Origin: Siphonodentalium dalli
Lineage: Eukaryota; Mollusca; Scaphopoda; Gadilida; Siphonodentaliidae
Direction of reading: 5' to 3'
Assembly (NCBI GenBank): GCA_032622095.1
Contig: CP136062.1
Location: forward strand, 159,958,875 to 160,022,874
DNA: 64,000 nt
Position numbers and translations under genes: made by a program
Part shown: positions 1 through 12,400 of the stretch, in pieces
Layout of the letters: each line of letters opens with the position of its first letter
How positions within the stretch are numbered: position 1 is the first letter of the stretch
The notes under the pieces: generated by a model
Seen by the model: only the letters and a program-made list of their open reading frames with translations
Database searches by the model: none
Told to the model about the DNA's origin: nothing

Positions 1-330
1 GAGTTAGTGATGCTATCCCGCTTAGTGGGCTAGCATCACCAAATTCGTCCTCTGGGAACCTCATTCTGCTTAGGCCTAAACTGCTATAGGAGACCTAGGA
101 TCAGATTGAAGTTCCACAGTTGAAGTTACAAATTGGTCATGTTCACCCATTAGTCACCTCAATTATGCAATTTATCTTCTCCATATTAGGTGATATAGAA
201 ACTGAACAGAAGGGAAAAAAGTAACTGAATCAATGTTAATTTGAGACTATAGATACTTCCCTGAAGATGAGGCCTAAGCAGAATGAGGTCCCCAGAGGGG
301 GAATTTGGTGATGCTAGGCAAAACCTAAGA
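1..330. mobile_element. Foldback MITE, family A, left end cut by window
   Basis: This is a non-autonomous element made of two terminal hairpins (each an inverted repeat around GCAGAATGAGGTCCCCAGAG) joined by a spacer of about 200 bp. The left hairpin starts before base 1; its right arm (GGGAACCTCATTCTGC) is at about 54-70. The spacer contains GGAGACCTAGGATCAGATTG, and the right hairpin begins at about 278 and breaks off at about 320. The same layout recurs at 7543, 9090, 20301, 25464, 31668 and 32545. No coding capacity is seen. Confidence 0.75.
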
Positions 331-446
331 AACTAAAATAGTTCAGCCCAGCATAAATTGTGTTACTTTATAATCTGCTATTATTGTTAAGTGATTGAGT
401 TTACAGATTGCATGATGTGCTCGATTTCGGTTTTTATTTCTTACAG

Positions 447-3400
447 CTGCTGCTTCTGAAGTTGGTGTCCGTTCTCTACCCGACGTCAGATTTCTGGCAT
501 GCTGTTGTCACGCCTTGTTTCATATTTATTTCCCAGATGTTAGCTCAGGTAAGTATGCGGAATTGCTATTGTGTATGACTGGCCACAATTTTTAGCCCAA
601 CTTTACTTTGTAAAGTTTGAGCTATTGCCATGGCTTTGTCGTCCGCTGTGCGTGTGTGTATGCGCATGTGTGCGTGATGCGTCAACAATTTCCTTTAGCA
701 CGGGCTACAGGTCGTACCTTTGGTCGGATCATTATGAAATTTATCATAGCTGTTGACATTGACATGTAGATGGGAACGAGTCATTTTGGGTTCATTCGGG
801 AAAAAAACATGGCCGCCAGTGGCCATCTTGGATTTCAACATTCAATCCATTAGCACGGGCTACAGGTCGTACTGTTAGTCTGATCATCATGACATTTGTC
901 ATGAATGTTAACATTGTCATGTAGATGGGAACGAGTAATTTTGGGGTCATTCGGCCCAAAAACATGGCAGCCGGCAGCCGTCTTAGATTTACTCTTTGCA
1001 TGACTAAATTCTTTGGCACGGCCTACAGGTCGTACCTTTGGTCGGATCATCATAAAATGTGTCATGGATGTTAACAATGACATGTAGATGGGAACGAGTA
1101 ATGTTGGGGTCATTCGGCAAAAAAACATGGCCGCCAGCAGCCATTTTGGATTTTACTCTTTGTATGACTAAATCCTTTAGCACGGGCTGCAGGTCGTACC
1201 TTTAGTCTGATCATCATGAAATTTGCCATGGCTGTTGAAATTGGAATGTAGATGGGAACGAGTCGTTTTTGGGGTCATTGGGACAAACAACATGGGCACC
1301 AGTGGCCATCTTGGATTTCAAAATTCAATCCATTAGCATGGGCTACAGGTCGTACTATTTGTCTGATCATCATGAAATTTATCATAGCTGTTGACATTGA
1401 CATGTAGATGGGAACGAGTCATTTTGGGTTCATTCGGGAAAAAAACATGGCCGCCAGTGGCCATCTTGGATTTCAACATTCAATCCATTAGCACGGGCTA
1501 CAGGTCGTACTGTTAGTCTGATCATCATGACATTTGTCATGAATGTTAACATTGTCATGTAGATGGGAACGAGTAATTTTGGGGTCATTCGGCCCAAAAA
1601 CATGGCAGCCGGCAGCCGTCTTAGATTTACTCTTTGCATGACTAAATTCTTTGGCACGGCCTACAGGTCGTACCTTTGGTCGGATCATCATAAAATGTTT
1701 CATGGATGTTAACAATGACATGTAGATGGGAACGAGTAATTTTGGGGTCATTCGGCAAAAAAACATGGCCGCCAGCAGCCATTTTGGATTTTACTCTTTG
1801 TATGACTAAATCCTTTAGCACGGGCTACAGGTCGTACCTTTAGTCTGATCATCATGAAATTTGTCATGGCTGTTGAAATTGGAATGTAGATGGGAATGAG
1901 TCATATTGGGGTCATTCGGACAAACAACATTGCTGCCAGCAGCCATCTTGGATTTCAAAATTCAATCCATTAGCACGGGCTACAGGTCGTACCTTTGGTC
2001 TGATCATCATGAAATTTGTCATGAATGTTAACATTGACATGTAGATGGGAACGACTAATTTTGGTGTCATTCGGCCAAAAAACATGGCTGCCGGCAGCCA
2101 TCTTAGATTTACTCTTTGCATGACTAAATTCTTTGGTACGGCCTACAGTTCGTACCCTTGGTCGGATCATCATAAAATGTGTCATAGCTGTTGACATTGA
2201 AATGTAGATGGGAACGAGTCATTTTGGATTCATTCGGGGAAAAAACGTGGCTGCCAGTGGCCATCTTGGATTTCAATATTCAATCCATTAGCACGGGCTA
2301 CAGGTCGTACTGTTCGTCTGATCATCATGATCATTGTCATGGATATTAATATTGACATGTAGATGGGAACGAGTAATTTTGGGGTTGTTCGGCCGAAAAA
2401 ACATGGCCACTGGCAGCCATCTTAGATTTTACTCTTTGCATGACTAAATTCTTTGGCACGGCCTACAGGTCGTACCTTTGGTCGGATCATCATGAAATTT
2501 GTCATGGCTGTTGAAATTGGAATGTAGATGGGAACGAGTCATTTTGGGGTCATTCGGCAAAAAAACATGGCCGCCAGCAGCCATTTTGGATTTTACTCTT
2601 TGTATGACTAAATCCTTTAGCACGGGCTACAGGTCGTACCTTTAGTCTGATCATCATGAAATTTGTCATGGCTGTTGAAATTGGAATGTAGATGGGAACG
2701 AGTCATTTTGGGGTCATTCGGACAAACAACATGGCTGCCAGTGGCCATCTTGGATTTCAAAATTTTGGTCCGATCTTTATGAAATTTGTCATGAATGTTG
2801 ACATTGTCATGTAGATGGGAACGAGTTATTTTGGGGTTATTCGGCAAAAAATTCAAAATTCAATCCATTGGCACGGGCTACAGGTCATACTGCTCGTCTG
2901 ATCATCATGAAATTTGTCATGGATGTTAATATTGACATGTAGATGGGAACGAGTCATTTTGGGGTCATTCGGCCAAAAAAAATGGCCACCAGAAGCCATC
3001 TTGGATTATATCTTTGCATGACTAAATCCTTTGGCGCGGCCAACAGGTCGTAGCTTTGGTCAGATCTTCATGAAATTTGTTACGGATGTTAACAATGACA
3101 TGTAGATGGGAATTATTCATTTTGGAGTCATTTGGCCAAAAAAAATGACTGCCAGCAGCCATCTTGGATTTTACTCTTTGCATGACTAAATCCTTTGACA
3201 CAGGCTACAGGTCGTATCATTTGTCAGATCATCATGAAATTTGTACTGGATGTTAATAATGACATGTAAATGGGAACGAGTCTTTTTGGGGTCATTTGGC
3301 AATAAAACATGGCTGCCAGCGGCCATCTTAGTTTTACTCTTTGCATAACTAGGCCTTTCAACTTTCCACATTGACTTTAACACATGAAATTATTCCCTTT

Positions 3401-6400
3401 CCAAGTTGAGCTACAGTGTCATTGACACTTTCATTTTGTGATAAAGTTACCATGGTAACAAATATTGGTCAATGAAAACCATTTGTTTCAGGAAACTCTT
3501 AACAATATATAATTGTATTAATACTAGTAGTGGTATTTTATAAGGTTTAGGAAAAGTTAACACATATCAAGATGCAGTTAATCTGATAGCATTAGGACCG
3601 ATGGGCAGAGGGATGTGCCCTTCTGATGAAGCAACCCTTCTACACTTTTATTGTTCGGTGATTGGTTTATTGTTGTATAATAAACCACAACAGATAGGCG
3701 AGAATAGTTATTAGGTAACTGCTTTCCTATCGATATTAAAAGTCGTGAAAAGCACGAGTGTCGAAACATAAGACTCAATGATGCAAAAACTGATATTATC
3801 AATGATAGCATTTTGGCTATTTCTAAAAGAATTTGGCAAAAAATATTTTCATTTGGCAAAAGTATATTTCAGTCCAGCATGGACCCTGATATTACTGGAA
3901 GATGTTTTTCGTGGTATTTTCTTTATATTGTCATGTACGATGATGATTTTATTCTAAAGTTCGAGTTCCATTGTCAAGTCCAATGTCATTTAATATGTTG
4001 TGTGATGTCAACATCATTCCATTCCACACACATGAGTGGAGCGGCTTAAAAGTTACGAAACAGGCTGAGGCGGAGAATTGCTGTTTTCAAGTAGTGAAAG
4101 CAATCCAAGTGTAAACAGCAAATGAAATGTTGGTGATTTGGAAATTTCTGTCTATTCAGGGGATAGGGGGAGGGGCTAAAGTTGGAACATCAAATGGGAC
4201 ATCCCCCACCCCAACAAAGACCCTCAAGCCACGCTCCTGTCCATACTGTGCTACACTCTGTATCAGGGTTGTCAAAGTACCGACGGTACCACAACTTTCG
4301 GTACCGGTTCCGTACTGATGTTCAGTACCGCAAACCGGGTCGGTATCAGTACTCATTGAGTGGACTTTTATATGGCAAATAACTTTTGTTTCGTGGGGTT
4401 CCATCATCAATTATTCGTTAAGTTCGAGGTTTAGTCAAACAACGAAAATAAAAATCGCAACGACATTTACGATTAAGTTGTTGTCTGCGGCGGTTTTCGG
4501 CAAGTCGCAAAGAGAGGATTTTTTTAAAAGACGGAATACAGAGTGGAACGAATGTAGACATGTATGTTTGACTACTGGGTCGGCTAACATTGTAGACTTA
4601 TATAGATACATGGTACACTCTTTTATTTGTGTCGTAATTAATTAGAAAACTCACTAATCGGCCATATTACTCGCATGTTGTAATTTCATAAATGATGTCA
4701 CCCAATGAAACCAAAGTCGTTTCCAGTAAGCCTAGTTGTAGTTGGCTAGTTCGAAAATTTGAAACAGATTTAGAGAGAATTAAAATAGTCAAATACACTC
4801 TGTGTCTGTGACATTAACTTTATATCACAATAAAAGTTAAAACAAGGGAAAATAAAACTCAATAGATGTCACTCATGTGATCATAAGAATCATTACGTCA
4901 TAATACTCTGGTAACTCTGCCCTGGTTGCCCTTGCCCATGCCTCCATGTCACGAGTCACAACTCACAAATATCCTGTCATTCGAGTTCTACAGTGTCAAC
5001 ATCCATGTCATCATATATATCCATCGATGGTAATTTGGGTGTTTGGCACTTTTGCATCCAAGAAATACAGTTATCACAAGCGCCTACACAATGCATGCAT
5101 TTTGTCAATTTAGTGACAAATTGTCATAGTGCGGCATACTGTGCCTTTGATGTTTGAATGTGCTAACGATATAACGATGACCAATTGCAGTTTTGTTTCG
5201 TGCGATGTTGAGCTGCTTAATTAACCCTTTATATTTGTTAAGATGTATATTAATAGAAATCAACAATCTGTACCGAGAACCGTCAGTACTCGATATCAGA
5301 ACCGGTACCGATTTAATTCCTGATTACCGCTGGTTCCGGTACCGGTACCAGTACCTATTGACAACCCTGCTCTGTATATTACACTAATCAACATGATGGT
5401 TTTATTTCAGTGTCCAGTCTACCATGAGCGAGATATATCTGCTGGATTGTTTCTAAGCAACCTATGTCTGGAGGTAAGTATCGTGTTATTTTTAGTCGAG
5501 TTTTTTTCCAAAACTCGACTTATAGTTTGATGAGGGACGGTGGGCGGGCGGACGGGCGGGCGGGTGTGTGAGTACATATCCATGCGCGTAAGCTGCAGAC
5601 AAAAAATCGGGTTCGTCCGCACATTTATTACAGAGTTATGGCCCTTTGCCATTTTTCACGAATTTTCAGCTCATTAGCGCGATAACTTCAACAAACGTTA
5701 TCCGATTTGATTGAAATTTGGTATATAGGTGTCTCCCAAGAATATCTCGGATGAGTTCGAAAACCAGCCTGGTCCGATAAAATTTGATAGAGTTATGGCC
5801 CTTAATTAGTCATTTTTCATGAATTTTCAGCTCGTTGGCGCGATAACTTCAACAAACGTTATCCGATTTGATTGAAATTTGGTATATAGGTGTCTCCCAC
5901 TCTCCCAAGAATATCTCGGATGAGTTCAAAAACCGGCCAGGTCCGATAAAATTTGATAGGGTTATGGCCCTTAATTAGTCATTTTTCACGAATTTTCAAC
6001 TCGTTAGCGCGATAACTTCAACAAACGTTATCCGATTTGATTGAAATTTGGTATATAGGTGTCTCCCAAGAATATTTCGGACGAGTTAGAAAACCGGCCC
6101 GGTCCGATAAAATTTGATAGAGTTATGGTCCTTAAGTAGTCATTTTGTACGAATTTTGAGCTTGTTAGCGCGATAACTTCAACAAACGTCATCTGATTCA
6201 ACTAAAATTTGGTATATAAGTGTCTTCCAATAATATCCTGGACGAGTTCGAAAACCAGCCTGGCCCAATAAAATTTGATAGAGTTATGGCCCTTAATTAG
6301 TCATTTTTCGTGAATTTTTAGCTCGTTAGCGCGATAACTTCAACAAACGTCCTCCTATTTGTTTAAAATTTGGAATAGACATACTTGCCAAGAATATTTC

Positions 6401-9400
6401 GGACGAGTTCGAAAACCAGCCTGGCCTGATAAAATTTGATGGAGTTATGGCCCTTAATTAGTCATTTTTCTATTTTACCTATTAATTAGTCTACCAATAC
6501 TGATGCATACCAATTGGCGGTAGCCACCGGCGGTAAGCCACCGAAAACGAGACACAGCATCTCTGATGCCACCTCTTGTTAGAATATCTATTTACATACA
6601 GGTTTTGCATTTTGAATGGTGTAAAGGTCAAGCCCCATTGACAGCCCTTGTGTGGCATTTCCGAGGCCCCTTGAAGCCCCAAGTGAATTATGGACATAAG
6701 CAACACTGGGAAAACTTCTCTTAACCATTTCATGACTGGAGCTTCCTGAAGTCTTGTGAAAACCCTGTGCCAATGTATTCTCTTATATATGCAAGTCTCC
6801 CATATGGAGCCTCTCATATATAAGAGAATATGTTGGCCTAACAATATTTACATGACATTGTAAGCCAGTGTATTCTCTTATATATGTGAGGCTCTCTATG
6901 GGAGACTCACATATATAAGAGAATGCACTGGCACAGGATCTTTACTTCTGCACCTGCGCAGCTCCCGTCATGAATGGGTTTAACACTTATGATTTGGGCA
7001 TGAACTTTATTCATGATCTAGTTCAATTAGTGGTTATTTGCTGAATTTGTGATGATTAACATGGAAGCCATTATGAACAACAGATGCATATTTGTGCATA
7101 AAAATCACATTCACTACCTATATGCAGTTCATAACTTCGATAAATGTATATCATTTCCCCGCATTGTTAAAGTGATAAGATAGAGTAATACTGTCAGGTG
7201 GTCTTGGTTCATGGCATATGCCTTTTGATTTGTTGTCAGAATATGCCTTGTCACTGAGTCGCGGCCATATTGGATTCATCCATCCCTGTTCCGTTGGTTT
7301 AGTGCTACAGGTCAAAGTTCTGGAGTGGCATTTCCATATATGGAAGTCATGAATATTCAAAAGCTCCATATATGGAAATCCTACTCCATAACGTTGACCT
7401 GTAGCACTGAAATCATGGAACGGGGCTGGATGGATCAAATATGGCCGGGAATTAGTAATTAAACTTATTAGAAGGTACACAGATGTACAAGGATGGCGGA
7501 AGCGATGTTGATCAACAGCAGAGTAACCTCTGGACCAATAATCAGGTCTGGAAATAGTGTGTCTAACATTTTCAGAATGAGGTACCCATAGGGTGAATTT
7601 AGTGATGCTGCCCCACACAGCAGGCTAGCATCACCAAATTCACCCTCTGGGGACCTCATTCTTGCTTAGTCCTCATCTTCTGGGAAGTATCTATGGTCTC
7701 CAATTAACATTGTTTTTAGTTACTTTATCCCTTCTGTTCAGTTTTTATATCCCCTAATTTGCAGAAGATTAAATGCATAATCGAGGTGACTAATGGGTGA
7801 ACATCACCCTTCTACTGGGGAACTTCAATCTGATCATCCTAGGTCTCCCATAGCAGTTGAGGCTTAAGCAGAATGAGATTCTCTGAGGGTGATTTTGGTG
7901 ATGCTAGACTGCCATGCGGGATAGCATCACTAAAGACACCCTGTGGGGACCTCATTTTGCAAATGTCATACACTATTTCCAGGCCTACCCCTAATCGAAA
8001 ATAATGTTTGAAACCCTACATCCAAGGGTATTCTGTATGCGTCAAAACAATCAGTTGGTGTATGGGTATTCCGAGGATACTAAAATATTATGCACAAATA
8101 CGCCTCAGAGTTTTGCAACGAAATCTGATACCTTCATATATTGGTTTAAAAGAAATTTAAATAATGTCAATTGTAACAGTCACAGATCATTACGTTTTTT
8201 CTTCACAGTTTGTGTCTTTCTCTAAAAGATATGTGCCAGAAGCAATAAACCTTCTCAACGGATTGTTGTTTTTGGGGTCGGAAAAACAGCAAAATAAAAG
8301 TAAGTAGATAATTAGTTGTTTTCTCAGTTTTTGAGAACCATAGGTCTTCCATAATCTATAAATTTATAAATTAGATACAGTAATGCCCTCAATAATCGAC
8401 TCCTCAACCACAGCAGAATTAAGGGTAATTTTTCAAGATTTAGTCGGAAATATGGCTTGTTGCCATTCATTGGAAAGCTCTGTGAGAGTTTTCTGATGAA
8501 TGGCAACAAGCCATATTTTTTACTAAATCCTGAAAAATTACCCATAATTCTGCTGTGGTTAAGGAGTCAATTATTTAGGGCATTACTGTATATAGTACAT
8601 TTTCGCTTAACCCTTTCATGACTGGAGCTTCCTGAAATTTTGCGAAAACCTTGTGCCAATGCATTCTCTAATATATGCGAGTCTCCCATAGGGAACCTCG
8701 CATATATTAGAGAATACATTGGCCTAACAATATTCACCTTGACCTCGTAAGCCAGAGTATTCTCTTATGTGTGAGGCTCCCTGGGAGACTCGCATATATA
8801 AGAGAATACACTGCCACTGGGTCTCTAATGCTGCACCAGCGAAGCTCCCGTTATGAAAGGGTTGATGTGATGTTAAATACTCTATTTATATCAAGCTAAT
8901 AATAAAGCATTATGAAACCTATTGGTGTAGTGACAAACAAATCATAATTTTGTGGATAACTGTTTGAATGTCTTGAATTGAATTGCCTTTTTGAGAATTT
9001 TAAAATTTTGTGCCTTGGACAAAACCTTAAATGTTGTTGAGAAATGTCCTTGAATGGCCATAGACTATTAGTGACATGTGAGAACCCTGCCCGACAAACC
9101 TGCAAATATTGTGTCTGTCATATGCAGAATGAGGTCCCTAGAGGGTGAATTTAGTGACGCTATCCCACATGGCAGTCTAGCATCACCAAATTCACCCTAT
9201 GGGAACCTCATTCTGCTTAGGCTTCAACTGATATGGGTAGTGTTGAAACGATTAGCCGATGTCGACGAATTGTACACCAAAAGTCGACTCCAGAATCCCA
9301 AGTCGATTAGTTGCATTTACATATTAAATTCAGCACGCACTATGTTTTAGGGAACAATTGTACAATACAATATACCAACAATGGCAAGGACAGTGTTAAA

Positions 9401-12400
9401 AGTTAAACCAAAAGCCACTCTATATAGTAGAATTACTGACACAAACACCAGTCATGAAATGGACAATGTCGCTAATAAATAAACATCGTTGCATGATGGC
9501 TGATCAAAGATAACCATATCCGCTACTGCGCTTTGGATCCTTTGATTTTCTTTCAATTTGTGATATGTCACATTATTTTAATTGAATACAATAATTATAC
9601 GATATATGTTTATTGCGTATTCTCTGTTGCTATGTGTGTAATTAATTCAGCGTGAATCTGGACTAATGTGTTTGGAAATGGTATGATTAATGTGTCATAG
9701 TACAAAGTTTAATCGAGAAACCAATACTCAATGGAACCCATTGATTCCAACTTAGCCAAGACACCTGGTTTAATTAGCTGGATTGATACAAATTTAGTAG
9801 CTCTGGCCACCCGATTGTAGCACTTAGTAGCACTGGCCACCGGCACCGGTTTCCGTCTTCTGATCGTAATACCCATGAAAAATGGGAACAACAGTTATCT
9901 CGCAGCGATTTTATATTACTCAATAATCATGTAGTAAATTGGAAGTTTTCCATGGGAATGGGGGTTGTTGATTAGTCGACTTTGACTCGATTTTCGACCA
10001 TCGATTAGTCGACTACAAAAAACCTTAGTCATTTCAACACTAGCTAATACGAGACCTAGGGTCAGATTGAAGTTTCCCAGTTGAACTTGGTGATGTTCAC
10101 CCATTAGTCACCTCGATTATGTATTTCATCTTCTGCAAATTAGGGGATATAGAAACTAAAAACAATGTTAACTTGAGATACTTCCCAGAAGATGAGGCCT
10201 TCAATAGCAGAATGAGGTCCCCAGAGGGTGAATTTGGTGATGCTAGCCCACTGTGCAGGATAGCATCGCTAAATTCACCCTCTGTGGACCTCATTCTGCA
10301 TATGACAGACACACTATTTGTATTTGCTGCACGAAAGATACTCCTTCAATTAAAGCAGCAAGCAGGAGAAAATTGTATGTATTGAGTCCTGTGGAGACTC
10401 CAGGATGTTCATGTGTGACTGGTCCGTGCAGGCTTATCATGCATAGTTATCAGTTCCGAGTAGTGATGTGTGACTGGTCCATGCAGGCTTTGGCTTATCA
10501 TGCATGATTATCAGTTCTGAGTCGTGACTGAAATTGTTTAACCCTTTCATGACGGGAGCTGTGCTGGTGCAGCATTAAAGATCCTGTGCCAGTGCTTTCT
10601 CTTATATATTCGAGTCTCCCATAAGGAGCCTCACATAGATAAGAGAATGCACTGGCTTACAAGGTCAAGGTAAATATTGTTAGGCCAATGTATTCTCTTA
10701 TATATGCGAGGCTCCTATTGGGAGACTCGCATATATAAGGGAACGCAGTGGCATTGTGTTTTCACAACATTTCAGGAAGCTCCAATCATGGCAGGGTTAA
10801 CTCACTTATTCCTCGGCTCATAGGATAGATACAATCTTCATAGTTTCAGTATTAGGCACCCATCATGAAAATTTAATTATACTTCCAGTTGAATCTGTGA
10901 TCCCGCCTTTCAAACCCGTCGGCAAAAACATAGATCTTCTTAAGATTGACTCTTCACACAAAAGGTATGTTAGAGTTCTGTAATAAACTCATTTACATTA
11001 TAATTACCATGTTGTTTGTATCGTTCATAGAGCACATGAGTGTATTTTGCACTAATCCATGGCTCAAATTCTATTTTGCACTAATCCATGGCTCAAATTC
11101 ATTCATTTGTTGCATATATTCTGTTATGAAAGGAGATGGTCCCATATATGGCCAGATTTAGTGTACAGTCCCCCTTTAGTGACTTAATAGTTAAATGGGT
11201 TTAATCACTGAATATTTAAATATTATTTTGCAGTAGTGAAATAAGCACTTTATGTCTTTAAATTATTTTACAGCAGGAAATTGACTGTCAATCCACTGAA
11301 GTTGAATGAAGTCCTGTCGACGGAGATTCATTTTGGTGATTTGTCCAATAACCAATTCAGGTATGATGACCAAGCCTTGAAATAGTGTGTCTGTCATTTG
11401 CAGAATGTGGTCCCCAGAGGGTGAATTTAGTGATGCTACCCCGCATAGCGGGCTAGCATCACCAAATTCACCCTCTGGGGACCTCATTCTGCTTACACCT
11501 CAGCAGAATGAGGCTCCCAGAGGGTGAATTTGGTGATGCTAGCCCACTGTGAGGGTTAGCATCACTAAATTCACCCTCTGGGGACCTCATTCTGCAAATG
11601 ACAGACACACTATTTCAAGGCTTGATGATGACTTTGGTTTGGTTTGTTGCACCCCATAAAATTAGCTGCAGCAAAAGTGTATGTTCAGACGACCACGATA
11701 CAATTATAAGTGGAAAAATTTCCGTCGTAGGAAGTAACCGGTAGTTCGACTGCGCATGCTCACATAAAAATCGTAGGTCATAAAATAATATTAAGCGCTG
11801 TTTATTTTAGATGCGAAATCGTGGCGTATCCTTGGTTACCTCCACTTGCGACGTAATCGCAGCTGTGTGTACATAAAAATCGTAGCTGGAAATGGTCGTA
11901 GGGTAGTCAATCACATGCTTTAGAACAACCTACGATATCATAATGTACGACGAGATCGTCTGAACAAACTATCCACGATCTCGTCGGGCCCCGATTCCTC
12001 CACTTACGATTGTATCGTGGTCGTCTGAACGTACACAAAGGCGAAGCTGTAGAAAAATATGTAGAAACCAATATAGAATTTAATGCAATTCTAATGTAAT
12101 GCCGTAGAAGTAAAATGTGAATTTCACGGGATGTTTGTTGGCTTTATCATCTCTTCAGTCGCTAGCCTATATTACAATATCAATTTTATTCTTGGCAAAA
12201 AAATGCGCAGAAAGTTTATTTCACTGTGCATCTAGAAACCACTTACCTTAATGAGCGACCAACAATTTTGCTGAGATACACAAATCATGTAACACTCCCT
12301 TTACATTGATTACAAATCTGCACTTTTTGAAATGAAATCACCTTTGCCATTGCTGGAAGACTTATGACGGCCTCATGTGCTATACACCTTCAAACTGAGC

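Noticed and set aside
792-2856. Several minus-strand ORFs of 65-93 codons with MPKNLVMQRV- or MFFCRMTP-like starts
   Set aside because: They repeat with the satellite period, including exact duplicates 638 bp apart, and are by-products of tandem DNA, not genes.
6491-6844. ORFs such as the 117-codon minus frame and others starting MLGQ(H/C)I.LYMRG
   Set aside because: They read through the hairpin cassettes of MITEs; the same peptide appears wherever the cassette does.
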